Positions 7,390-13,949 of a stretch of 13,949 nt of DNA are shown here, in pieces. Source of the stretch: Brevundimonas sp. (GTDB taxonomy: Bacteria > Pseudomonadota > Alphaproteobacteria > Caulobacterales > Caulobacteraceae); assembly GCF_031082345.1 (NCBI RefSeq), contig NZ_JAVHLH010000048.1:1-13949 (forward strand), in the 5' to 3' direction. Both the position numbers and the translations under genes were made by a program. The notes below the pieces were generated by a model. The model saw only the letters and a list, made by a program, of their open reading frames with translations. It searched no databases and was not told the DNA's origin. The first letter of the stretch is position 1. The number at the start of each line of letters is the position of its first letter.

Positions 7390-7415
7390 GTAACCGTGAC
7401 CGCACCGCCGTCGAA
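7390..7415 (+). promoter_or_regulatory. SigF-type promoter for the bufferin operon
   Basis: GTAACC (7390-7395), 16 bases, CGAA (7412-7415): the same two boxes and the same spacing as the sigF promoter, facing the other way. Predicted start is near 7422-7425, giving a leader of about 45 bases with AGGAGA before the bufA1 ATG. The two -35 boxes are 43 bases apart, and a cggcgg/ccgccg inverted repeat (7362-7367, 7383-7388) lies between them. Confidence 0.87.
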
Positions 7416-7468
7416 CCCCCCTCCGCCAGGCCGCGCCACTCCGGACGGCCGTGTTGAGGAGACCACCC

Positions 7469-7762
7469 ATGAACACCCCCGCCCAGATTCTCATCGGCGC
7501 CGGCGCCCTGCTCGCGCTCGGTGTCACCGCCGTCGCGGCCCAGGAGCGCCCGGCCCCGGCCGAGGAGAAGAAGATGGAGAAATGCTACGGCGTGGCCCGC
7601 GCCGGCCAGAACGACTGCGCCGCCGGCCCGGGCACCAGCTGCGCCGGCACCTCGACCCGCGACTGGCAGGGCAACGCCTGGAAGCTGGTTCCCGAGGGCA
7701 CCTGCGCCGACATCCGCACGCCGCGCGGTAACGGCTCGCTGACCCCCATCGCGAACCGCTGA
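7469..7762 (+). CDS. bufA1: Bufferin precursor peptide (DUF2282), copper-binding RiPP
   Basis: 97 residues. The ATG at 7469 has AGGAGA 7 bases upstream; an in-frame GTG at 7451 would lie on top of that site. A signal peptide (hydrophobic core 7-22, cleavage near VAA-QE at 24/25) is followed by a mature domain with four cysteines: C39 in [11 protein letters not shown]50 in NDCAAG, C58 in TSCAG and C79 in EGTCADI. EKC-GVA-AG-NDC and SCAG are hallmarks of DUF2282 bufferins. From published work on Caulobacter, cysteines in such precursors are oxidised to thiooxazole-type heterocycles by the DUF692 partner, and the exported peptide binds copper in the periplasm. It overlaps bufB by one base (TGATG), so substrate and enzyme are co-translated. 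Modification and metal are inferred from the family. Confidence 0.92.
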   Translation: MNTPAQILIGAGALLALGVTAVAAQERPAPAEEKKMEKCYGVARAGQNDCAAGPGTSCAGTSTRDWQGNAWKLVPEGTCADIRTPRGNGSLTPIANR

Positions 7763-8610
7763 TGTCGAGCCTTCCGACCGCCGGCCTGAGCCTGAAGCCG
7801 CAGCATTTCGCGGAGGCCGAGGCCTGTCCGGCGGTCGGACCCCGGCGGGGCCTGTGGTTCGAGGTCCATCCCGAGAACTACATGGTCGCCGGCGGGCCGC
7901 GACCGGGCTGGCTGGAGCGTATCCGGGCCGTGCGGCCCCTGTCCCTGCACGGCGTCGGCCTGTCCCTGGCGGGCGACGAACGGCCCGATCGTGATCATCT
8001 CGCGCGCTTTCGCTCCCTGATCGACCGATTCCAGCCCTTTCTGGTGTCGGAGCATCTGGCCTGGTCGCGGCGCGGCGGCGTCTATCACCCCGACCTGCTG
8101 CCCGTCCCACGCAGCCGCGAGATGCTGGGCCTGATCTGCGCCCATATAGACGAGGCCCAGTCGGCGCTGGGACGCACCCTGCTGATCGAGAATCCCGCCG
8201 CCTACCTGCCGCTGGCCGGCCACGACTGGGACGAGGTGGACTTCCTGGCCGAGATCGCCCGACGTACGGGCTGCGGCCTGCTGGTCGACGTCAACAACGT
8301 CCATGTCAGCGCCTGCAACCTCGGCCAGTCGGCCGAGGACTGGCTGGACCGCGTGCCGGCGGCCCTGATCGGCGAAATTCATCTGGCCGGTCATCGGCCG
8401 GACCCGGTCTGGGGCGAGGCGCTACTGATCGACAGCCATGACGCGCCGGTCAGCGAAGCCGTCTGGCGCCTGCACGAGCGGCTGCTGGCCCGCATCGGCC
8501 CCCGGCCGACGCTGATCGAGCGCGACGGCCGGGTGCCCGCCTTCGACCTGTTGCTGCAGGAACAGACGCGGGCCGCCGGCGCGTTGGCCTCGACGAGGGC
8601 TCCGGCATGA
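7762..8610 (+). CDS. bufB: MNIO-family (DUF692) bufferin-modifying enzyme
   Basis: 282 residues, a TIM-barrel iron enzyme of the multinuclear non-heme iron-dependent oxidase family. The expected metal-ligand motifs appear in order: SLKPQHF (10-16), FEVHPENYM (33-41), LHGVGLSL (62-69, H63), SEHLAWS (96-102), LLIENP with E143, DVNNVHVSACN (176-186: D176, N179, H181), GEIHLAGH (204-211, H207), IDSHDAPV with D224 and H226, and a late TLIERDG glutamate. It should oxidatively modify cysteines of BufA1 in the cytoplasm before export. It is flanked by its substrate gene and its DUF2063 partner with overlapping stop/start codons on both sides. Start ATG at 7762 overlaps the bufA1 stop by one base. Confidence 0.95.
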   Translation: MSSLPTAGLSLKPQHFAEAEACPAVGPRRGLWFEVHPENYMVAGGPRPGWLERIRAVRPLSLHGVGLSLAGDERPDRDHLARFRSLIDRFQPFLVSEHLAWSRRGGVYHPDLLPVPRSREMLGLICAHIDEAQSALGRTLLIENPAAYLPLAGHDWDEVDFLAEIARRTGCGLLVDVNNVHVSACNLGQSAEDWLDRVPAALIGEIHLAGHRPDPVWGEALLIDSHDAPVSEAVWRLHERLLARIGPRPTLIERDGRVPAFDLLLQEQTRAAGALASTRAPA

Positions 8611-9371
8611 CCGCCTTTCACGACGCCTTCGCGCAAGCCCTGGAAGGTCGTTTCGACGACCTGTGGCCCCACCTCACGCCCGACGATCGGACCCTGGGAG
8701 CCATCGCCGTCTACCGAAACACCTCGATCAAGGGCCGCATAGACGCGCTGGAGGCCAACTATCCCACCGTCGCGCGCATGGTTGGCGGCGACTGGTTCCG
8801 GGCCGCCGCGCGCGAGTTCGTCGAGGACCAGCCCGGCGACGATCCCGTGCTGGCCGGGTTCGGCGAGGGCTTCCCCGCCTGGCTGGCCGCCTTCGAGCCC
8901 GCGCGGGACCTGCCTTACCTCTCCCCGATCGCCCGGCTGGACCGCGCCTGGACCGAGGCGCATCTGGCCCCCGACGCGCGGCCTTTGACCGCCACGCGGG
9001 CGGCCGCGGCCGGACTGGCCCTGACCGCCGCCCCGGCGCGCCTGCACCCGTCCGCCCGGTTGTTCTGGTTCGACTGGACGGCGCCGTCACTGTGGCTGGC
9101 GCATCGCGAGCCGGACGAGGCCGCGGAACTCCATTGGCGGCCCGAGGCCGAGGGGCTGCTGATCCACCGTCCCGGAGCCGAGATCCGGGCGCGGCGCCTC
9201 AGCCGCGCCGAATGGGCCTTCCTCGACGCCGGCCGCAAAGGCCGCCCGTTCGGTCTCGCCGCCCTGTCCGCCGGCGCGACCGGGTCCCACGTCGACCCCT
9301 CAGCCGTGTTCGCCGGTCTGATCGCGGCCGACGTATTCGATTCCACCTGCCTCCGGAGCCCTGAACCATGA
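8607..9371 (+). CDS. bufC: DUF2063 partner protein of the MNIO enzyme
   Basis: 254 residues, starting in a 4-base ATGA overlap with bufB. The N-terminal half (about 1-100) has the DUF2063 pattern: F-DAFAQAL, the AIAVYRNT segment with a following GRIDALEANYPTV, and GGDWFRAAAREFVEDQP. The C-terminal half is a less conserved alpha/beta region ending near the only cysteine. Proteins of this family accompany DUF692 enzymes, form a complex with them and are thought to deliver or position the precursor peptide. No catalytic motif is evident, which agrees with a recognition role. Confidence 0.92.
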   Translation: MTAFHDAFAQALEGRFDDLWPHLTPDDRTLGAIAVYRNTSIKGRIDALEANYPTVARMVGGDWFRAAAREFVEDQPGDDPVLAGFGEGFPAWLAAFEPARDLPYLSPIARLDRAWTEAHLAPDARPLTATRAAAAGLALTAAPARLHPSARLFWFDWTAPSLWLAHREPDEAAELHWRPEAEGLLIHRPGAEIRARRLSRAEWAFLDAGRKGRPFGLAALSAGATGSHVDPSAVFAGLIAADVFDSTCLRSPEP

Positions 9372-9796
9372 ACGCCATCGCCCGCATCCACGACCGTATC
9401 GGCGCCGCCATTCCCTCATGGCCCCTGGCCTTGCTGCTGCGCGTCGGCGTGGCCGCGCCCTTCTTCCTGTCGGGTCGCACCAAGGTGGACGGCTTCCTGA
9501 CCCTGTCGCCGTCGACGCACTATCTGTTCGCCGAAGAGTATCGCGTGCCTCTGCTGCCGCCGGAGACGGCGGCCCTGATAGCGACCTATGCGGAGCATCT
9601 GCTGCCGATCCTGCTGGTCATCGGTTTGGCGACGCGGCCGGCGGCGCTGGGCCTGCTGGCGATGACACTGGTGATCCAACTGTTCGTCGTACCCGGCGGC
9701 TGGCCGACCCACCTGCTCTGGGCCGGGCCGCTGATCTACCTGATCGCCCGCGGCCCCGGCGCGGCGAGCCTCGATCGACTGTTGAAGCTCGATTGA
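9368..9796 (+). CDS. bufD: DoxX-family membrane protein of the bufferin operon
   Basis: 142 residues, starting in a 4-base ATGA overlap with bufC. About four hydrophobic helices are visible (near 20-36, 65-88, 92-108 and 114-128), with the DoxX-type signature LLLRVGVAAPFFLSGRTKVDGF near the start and an RPAALGLL loop. DoxX proteins are small integral membrane proteins that often accompany DUF692/DUF2063 pairs. Proposed roles include redox or quinone coupling, or help with peptide export, and none can be read from the sequence. It is the last gene of the operon, and I see no terminator after it. Confidence 0.9.
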   Translation: MNAIARIHDRIGAAIPSWPLALLLRVGVAAPFFLSGRTKVDGFLTLSPSTHYLFAEEYRVPLLPPETAALIATYAEHLLPILLVIGLATRPAALGLLAMTLVIQLFVVPGGWPTHLLWAGPLIYLIARGPGAASLDRLLKLD

Positions 9797-9923
9797 TCCG
9801 GGGATCCGCGATGCGATTGCTGGCATTGACCCGCCGGTCTGCCCTGCGCCCCTGACTCCCGCCTAGCCCCGCGCCCCTCCACCCCCTATTCTCTCCGGGA
9901 GATTCACTGCAAAGGACCGCCGC
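9797..9923 (+). other. Intergenic region between bufD and fabF, no terminator seen
   Basis: 127 bases, C-rich. It holds only very short inverted repeats (gatcc-gg-ggatc at 9795-9806, partly inside the bufD stop region; tctc-cgg-gaga near 9893-9903), neither followed by a T run. A TTGACC at 9826-9831 has no matching -10 at normal spacing. AAGGA at 9912-9916 is the fabF ribosome-binding site. fabF should need its own promoter here, but I cannot identify one. Confidence 0.5.
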
Positions 9924-11204
9924 ATGCGTCGCGTCGTCGTCACCGGCCTAGGCCTCCTTACCCCCCTTGGCTGGGGCGTCGAGCATAACTGGAAGGGCAT
10001 CGTCGAGGGCCGTTCGGGCATCGGTCCGATCACCAATTTCGACGCCGAGGGCTGGGGCTGCACCATCGCCGGCGAGATCCCCTCCGTGGATGGGCGGGGC
10101 GGCGGGGCGCCGGGCCAGCCGGGGGTGTTCGACCACGAAAAGGTCATGTCGCCCAAGGACCGCAAGCGGGTCGACGACTTCATCGTCTACGCCATCGCCG
10201 CCGCCGACGAGGCCTTGGCCGACGCGAACTGGAAGCCCGAAAGCGCCGAAGACCAGGAGCGCACCGGCGTCATGGTCGGCTCCGGCATCGGCGGCCTCGG
10301 CCCCATCGCCGACACCGCCGTCATCCTCAAGGAACAGGGCCCGCGCCGGGTCAGCCCCTTCTTCATCCCCTCGGCCCTGATCAACCTGACCTCGGGCCAG
10401 ATCTCGATCCGTCACGGCCTCAAGGGTCCCAACCACTCCGTGGTGACGGCCTGCGCCACCGGGGCTCACGCCATCGGCGACGCCGCCCGGATGATCGCCA
10501 TGGACGACGCCGACGTCATGGTCGCGGGCGGCGCCGAAAGCTCCATCGTGCCGATCGGCATCGCCGGCTTCCTGGCCTGCAAGGCCCTGTGCACCGCCTT
10601 CAACGACGCCCCCGAGAAGGCCAGCCGTCCCTATGACAAGGACCATGCCGGCTTCGTCATGGGCGAGGGCGCCGGCATCATGGTGCTGGAGGAGTATGAG
10701 CACGCCAAGGCCCGCGGCGCGAAGATCTACGCCGAGATCGTCGGCTACGGCATGAGCGGCGACGCCTATCACATCACCGCCCCGTCCGAGGACGGCGAGG
10801 GCGGCCTTCGCGCCATGAAGGCGGCGCTGAAGCGGGCCGGGATGCAGCCGTCGGACCTCGACTACGTCAACGCCCACGGCACCTCGACCATGGCCGACTG
10901 GATCGAACTGCGCGCCATCGAGCGGCTGGTCGGCGACCATGCGAAGAACCTCGCCGTCTCCTCGACCAAGTCGATGACCGGTCACCTGCTCGGCGCCGCC
11001 GGGGCCATTGAATCGATCTTCTCGGTGCTGGCCATCCGCAACCAGATCGCCCCGCCGACCATCAATCTCGACAATCCCGAGCAGGAAACCCCGATCGACC
11101 TGGTCCCGCACAAGGGCAAGCCGATGAAGATCGAGGTGGCCATGTCCAACAGCTTCGGCTTCGGCGGCACCAACGCCAGCGTCATCTTCAAGAAGGTCGG
11201 CTGA
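9924..11204 (+). CDS. fabF: 3-oxoacyl-ACP synthase II
   Basis: 426 residues. It condenses malonyl-ACP with a growing acyl-ACP, the elongation step of type II fatty-acid synthesis. The catalytic triad is complete: C177 in VVTACATG, H318 in NAHGTST and H354 in MTGHLLG, with K349 in STKSMTGH and the C-terminal NSFGFGGTNAS loop. The protein is slightly longer than E. coli FabF (413), and part of the excess is a Gly/Pro-rich loop at about 57-68 (GRGGGAPGQPG) after the AGEIPSVD strand. ATG 9924 has AAGGA 7 bases upstream. The mltG start overlaps its stop by one base. Confidence 0.97.
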   Translation: MRRVVVTGLGLLTPLGWGVEHNWKGIVEGRSGIGPITNFDAEGWGCTIAGEIPSVDGRGGGAPGQPGVFDHEKVMSPKDRKRVDDFIVYAIAAADEALADANWKPESAEDQERTGVMVGSGIGGLGPIADTAVILKEQGPRRVSPFFIPSALINLTSGQISIRHGLKGPNHSVVTACATGAHAIGDAARMIAMDDADVMVAGGAESSIVPIGIAGFLACKALCTAFNDAPEKASRPYDKDHAGFVMGEGAGIMVLEEYEHAKARGAKIYAEIVGYGMSGDAYHITAPSEDGEGGLRAMKAALKRAGMQPSDLDYVNAHGTSTMADWIELRAIERLVGDHAKNLAVSSTKSMTGHLLGAAGAIESIFSVLAIRNQIAPPTINLDNPEQETPIDLVPHKGKPMKIEVAMSNSFGFGGTNASVIFKKVG

Positions 11205-12391
11205 TGTTCGGACGCTCCCGGGGGGCGGGCGCTCCGAAATCCCGTTCGCCCAGATCAGGGCAGGCCACGGCCCTGCTGGCCGCCTCGGCCACCTTCAGCC
11301 TGTTCCTGATCGCCGCCATCGTCGCCGCCTGGAGCGTCTTCTACGCCCCGGGACCCGAGGCCCGCGGCGGGGCCGAGACCACCATCGTCACCCTGCCCAG
11401 CGGCGCCGGCGTCAGCGCCATCGCCGCCAATCTGAAGGCCGCCGGGGTGATCCGCTCGACCGATATGTTCAAGGTCGCCGCCACCCTGACCGGGGCCGAC
11501 CGCAAGCTGCGCGCCGGCGAGTACGAGGTGCCGAGCAAGGCGTCCCTGCGCTCCGTCCTGGTGCTGCTGGTCGAGGGCCGCGTCGTCCGCCACTACGTCA
11601 CCCTGCCCGAGGGCTGGTCGTCGGCCCAGGCGGTCGACATCCTGATGCGCCAGCCGCTGCTGACCGGCGACATCCCGACCACGCCGGAGGAGGGCTCGCT
11701 GTGGCCCGACACCTATGAGATCAGCCGCGGCGACACCCGCGCCTCCGTCATCGCCCGCATGACCAAGGCCCAGGCCGACAATCTCGCCCGCCTGTGGGCC
11801 GCCCGCTCGCCCCGCACCGTGGTCAAGTCGCCGGAAGAGGCCGTCATCCTGGCCTCCATCGTCGAGAAGGAGACGGCCGTGGCGGCCGAACGCCCGCGCG
11901 TCGCCGCCGTCTTCTCCAACCGCCTGCGCATCGGCATGCGGCTGGAGAGCGATCCGACCATCGTCTACGGCATCACCCAGGGCCGGCCGCTGGGCCGCGG
12001 CATCCGCCGCTCCGAGCTGGACAGACGGACCGAGTGGAACACCTATCAGATCGACGGCCTGCCCCCGACGCCGATCGCCAATCCGGGCGGCGAGGCCCTG
12101 GCCGCCGTGCTGAACCCGCCGGCGTCGGACGAGCTGTTCTTCGTCGCCGACGGCTCGGGCGGCCACGCCTTCGCCCGCACCTATGAGGAGCACCTCGCCA
12201 ACGTCGCCCGCTGGCGCGAGATCGAGCGCCGCAAGGCCGGCCTGCCTCCGGGCGCTCCGCCGCCGGCCGTCCCCGGGACCTCCCCCGGCGTGCCCAACGC
12301 CGACCCCGACGCCGCCACTGTTCCGCCCGGCGTCGTCGTCCCGCCCGGCGCCCAGGTCATCCGCGTGCCGCAACAGGCGCCCGCCCAATGA
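11204..12391 (+). CDS. mltG: Endolytic murein transglycosylase
   Basis: 395 residues. A basic cytoplasmic N-terminus (1-22) leads to one membrane helix (about 23-46) and a periplasmic part. That part has a LysM-like region (SGAGVSAIAANLKAAGVI; GEYEV; PEGWSSAQAVDIL) and then the YceG catalytic domain with EGSLWPDTYEI, ILASIVEKETA, RLRIGMRLESDPTIVYG and NTYQ-DGLPPTPIANPG. E221 in SIVEKET is the expected catalytic glutamate. MltG cuts nascent glycan strands at the inner membrane and so sets strand length. The C-terminal about 50 residues are a Pro/Gly/Val-rich tail beyond the usual domain, probably disordered. The start forms TGATG with the fabF stop, and the end overlaps yicC by four bases. Confidence 0.96.
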   Translation: MFGRSRGAGAPKSRSPRSGQATALLAASATFSLFLIAAIVAAWSVFYAPGPEARGGAETTIVTLPSGAGVSAIAANLKAAGVIRSTDMFKVAATLTGADRKLRAGEYEVPSKASLRSVLVLLVEGRVVRHYVTLPEGWSSAQAVDILMRQPLLTGDIPTTPEEGSLWPDTYEISRGDTRASVIARMTKAQADNLARLWAARSPRTVVKSPEEAVILASIVEKETAVAAERPRVAAVFSNRLRIGMRLESDPTIVYGITQGRPLGRGIRRSELDRRTEWNTYQIDGLPPTPIANPGGEALAAVLNPPASDELFFVADGSGGHAFARTYEEHLANVARWREIERRKAGLPPGAPPPAVPGTSPGVPNADPDAATVPPGVVVPPGAQVIRVPQQAPAQ

Positions 12392-13272
12392 GCACCATCT
12401 CCGGCATGACCGGCTTCGGCCGCGGCGAGGGGGCCGGGGGCGCCTGGACCTGGTCGGTCGAAGCGCGCTCGGTCAACGGCCGCAATCTCGAGGTCCGCTT
12501 CCGTGGTCCCCCCGGCTTCGACAGCCTCGAACGCGCCGCCAAGGCCTCCGCCCAGCGGCATTTCACCCGCGGCCAGATCACCGTCGGCGTGCAGGCGAAA
12601 CGCGCCGACCCCGGCGCCGCCGCGCTCAAGGTCAATGACGACATCCTCGCCCGCTACCTGACCCTCGCCAACCAGCTGGCGCAGGACGGGGCGGCCCCGC
12701 CGTCCGCCGACGGCCTGCTGGCCCTGCGCGGCGTGCTCGAGACGCCCGAGGAGGAAGAGGACCCCGACGCCCGCGCCGCCGTCGAGGCCGCCATGGCCGC
12801 CTCCATCGACGCCGCCTTCGACGCCCTGAGGACCTCCCGCGACCGCGAGGGCGCCCAGCTCCTGCCGGTGGTCGAGGCCTTCGTGGAGCGTATCGAGGTC
12901 CTCGTCGCCCGCGCCGAAACCGAGGCCGCCGCCCAGGTCGAGGCCATCCGCGACCGCTTCACCCGTCGCATGACCGAGCTGGCCCCCGACGCCCCCGGCC
13001 TCGCAGACCGCATCTTCCTCGAGGCCGCCGCCCTGGCCACGAAAGCCGACGTGCGCGAGGAGCTCGATCGCCTCACCGCCCACCTCGCCTCGGCCCGCCA
13101 ACTGTTGCGCCAGCCCCCCGCCGGGCGGAAACTCGACTTCCTGATGCAGGAATTCATGAGGGAGGCGAACACCCTCTGCTCGAAATCGGCTACGACCGCG
13201 CTCACCGGAATCGGCCTCGAGCTGAAGGCCGTCATCGAGCAGCTGCGGGAACAGGTCCAGAATGTCGAATGA
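12388..13272 (+). CDS. yicC: YicC-family endoribonuclease
   Basis: 294 residues, normal length for the family. The N-terminal domain opens with SGMTGFGRGEG and continues with W-VEARSVNGRNLEVRFR and an SLERAAK-type segment. The C-terminal DUF1732 domain holds DREGAQLLPVVEAFVERIEVLV, a long helical middle, and a final block with GRKLDFLMQEFMREANTLCSK and IELKAVIEQLREQVQNVE-like sequence. The E. coli homologue is an endoribonuclease that acts on small RNA such as RyhB. Placement directly before gmk is an old, widely kept arrangement. It begins in an ATGA overlap with mltG and overlaps gmk by 11 bases. Confidence 0.95.
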   Translation: MSTISGMTGFGRGEGAGGAWTWSVEARSVNGRNLEVRFRGPPGFDSLERAAKASAQRHFTRGQITVGVQAKRADPGAAALKVNDDILARYLTLANQLAQDGAAPPSADGLLALRGVLETPEEEEDPDARAAVEAAMAASIDAAFDALRTSRDREGAQLLPVVEAFVERIEVLVARAETEAAAQVEAIRDRFTRRMTELAPDAPGLADRIFLEAAALATKADVREELDRLTAHLASARQLLRQPPAGRKLDFLMQEFMREANTLCSKSATTALTGIGLELKAVIEQLREQVQNVE

Positions 13273-13903
13273 ACGCACGCCCCGCCGCGGCGTCCTGCTG
13301 ATCGTCGCCAGCCCCTCGGGCGCCGGCAAGACCAGCCTGTGCCGCCGCCTGATGGCCGACCACGGCGGCCTCGAGCTGTCGATCTCGATGACCACCCGCG
13401 GCATCCGTCCGGGCGAGGTCGCCGACCGCGACTATCACTTCGTCGACGACGCCGAGTTCCAGCGCATGGTCGAGGCCGACGCCTTCCTCGAATGGGCCGA
13501 CGTCCACGGCAGCCGCTACGGCAGCCCCCGCGCGCCCATCGACCGCGCCCTCGCCGAAGGCCGGGACGTGCTGTTCGACATCGATTGGCAGGGCGCCCGC
13601 CACATCGCCCGCAAATGCCCCCAGGACGCCGTCCGCGTCTTCATCCTGCCGCCCAGCCTCGAAGAGCTGCGCCGTCGCCTCGTCACCCGCTCCCAGGACG
13701 CCGAGGACGTCATCGACCGCCGCATCGCCAACGCCAAGGGCGAGATCGAGCACTGCGGCGAGTTCGACTACGTCTTCGTCAACGACGACTTCGACCGCTC
13801 CTACGCCGAGCTGGCCCACATCTACCACGCCGAACGCAGCAAGCGTTTCCGCAACGTCTGGGTCGACGGCTACAAGACGGCCCTGCTGAACGAGCAGGTC
13901 TGA
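13262..13903 (+). CDS. gmk: Guanylate kinase
   Basis: 213 residues. It phosphorylates GMP (and dGMP) to GDP with ATP. The P-loop SPSGAGKTSL (17-26, K23) is followed by the GMP-binding segments SMTTRGIRPGEVADRDYHFV and FLEWADVHGSRYGSP, then the DIDWQGARHI strand, the lid arginines in RRRLVTRSQD and RRIANAKGEI, and FDYVFVNDD near the end. The ATG at 13262 lies inside yicC, giving an 11-base overlap and likely translational coupling. The gene is complete, with its stop at 13901-13903. Confidence 0.97.
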   Translation: MSNERTPRRGVLLIVASPSGAGKTSLCRRLMADHGGLELSISMTTRGIRPGEVADRDYHFVDDAEFQRMVEADAFLEWADVHGSRYGSPRAPIDRALAEGRDVLFDIDWQGARHIARKCPQDAVRVFILPPSLEELRRRLVTRSQDAEDVIDRRIANAKGEIEHCGEFDYVFVNDDFDRSYAELAHIYHAERSKRFRNVWVDGYKTALLNEQV

Positions 13904-13909
13904 AGCATT

Positions 13910-13949
13910 CCTCCCCCGCAGGGGGAGGGGGACCACGCGAAGCGTGGTG
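13910..13949 (+). repeat. Tandem palindromes of an interspersed intergenic repeat, cut by window edge
   Basis: Two adjacent hairpins start 7 bases after the gmk stop. The first is cctccccc-gca-gggggagg (13910-13928, perfect 8-bp stem), the second accacgc-gaa-gcgtggt (13932-13948, perfect 7-bp stem). A C-rich/G-rich hairpin next to a hairpin with a GAA-type loop is the layout of a repeat I know to recur between genes in Caulobacteraceae and related alphaproteobacteria. The copy is probably incomplete. It could also stop transcription of the fabF-gmk unit, although no T run is in view. Confidence 0.65.

Noticed and set aside
7381..7420. Possible toxin-antitoxin or bacteriocin reading of the bufA1 region (signal peptide plus modifying enzyme)
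   Set aside because: The DUF2282 cysteine pattern and DUF692-DUF2063-DoxX order fit bufferins; no immunity gene or dedicated exporter is present.
6484..7731. Plus-strand open frame of 415 codons across nrsF, sigF and bufA1
   Set aside because: It runs antisense to two genes with clear family motifs and out of frame through bufA1; its sequence has no recognisable domain.
9811..9855. 14-codon ORF (MRLLALTRRSALRP) between bufD and fabF
   Set aside because: No ribosome-binding site, too short to judge, and no regulatory hairpin or codon pattern suggesting a leader peptide.
9948..11111. Long antisense frame opposite fabF
   Set aside because: Reverse-frame artefact of GC-rich codons; fabF has an intact catalytic triad on the plus strand.

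Overview
The window is high-GC DNA (C/G-rich third codon positions throughout) from an alphaproteobacterium, most likely Caulobacteraceae (Brevundimonas or a close relative). The strongest pointers are a sigF-nrsF pair with the promoter grammar known from Caulobacter, a fabD-fabG-acpP-fabF-mltG-yicC-gmk gene order, and an intergenic palindrome of a type I know from this group. This placement is inferred from protein character and gene order; no search was run.

Layout. 1-948 (-): a QmcA-type SPFH membrane protein that runs off the left edge. 1120-1940 (-): a small acidic secreted protein and, upstream of it, a Nudix hydrolase. 1997-3403 (+): a GlcD/D-2-hydroxyacid dehydrogenase-type flavoprotein, divergent from the Nudix gene. 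3483-6013 (+): fabD, an unusual lower-GC small ORF, fabG, a 66-residue membrane protein and acpP, closed by a strong hairpin terminator. 6147-7311 (-): nrsF and sigF. 7469-9796 (+): a four-gene bufferin operon (bufA1, MNIO/DUF692 enzyme, DUF2063 partner, DoxX). 9924-13903 (+): fabF, mltG, yicC and gmk, each overlapping the next. 13910-13949: two palindromes of an interspersed repeat cut by the window edge. No stretch longer than 300 bases lacks a gene. I see no tRNA, rRNA, CRISPR array or transposase.

The most interesting part is 6079-9923. A stress-responsive ECF sigma factor (SigF), its membrane anti-sigma factor (NrsF) and a bufferin operon sit between acpP and fabF, two fatty-acid genes that are normally neighbours. 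The 157-bp sigF-bufA1 intergenic region holds two divergent, exact copies of GTAACC-N16-CGAA, one facing each operon, so the module looks self-contained and autoregulated: metal stress releases SigF from NrsF, and SigF then transcribes itself and the bufferin genes. The sigF-side promoter lies so close to the sigF start that its mRNA should be nearly leaderless. Bufferins are recently described ribosomally made copper-binding peptides whose cysteines are modified by a DUF692 enzyme, so the system is known in outline. Its placement, complete promoter pair and possible read-through into fabF are the points specific to this locus.

Elsewhere, fabD-fabG-acpP-fabF supply type II fatty-acid synthesis, MltG trims nascent glycan strands during peptidoglycan synthesis, YicC is an endoribonuclease and Gmk makes GDP. 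This is a growth-linked housekeeping cluster with tightly coupled translation.
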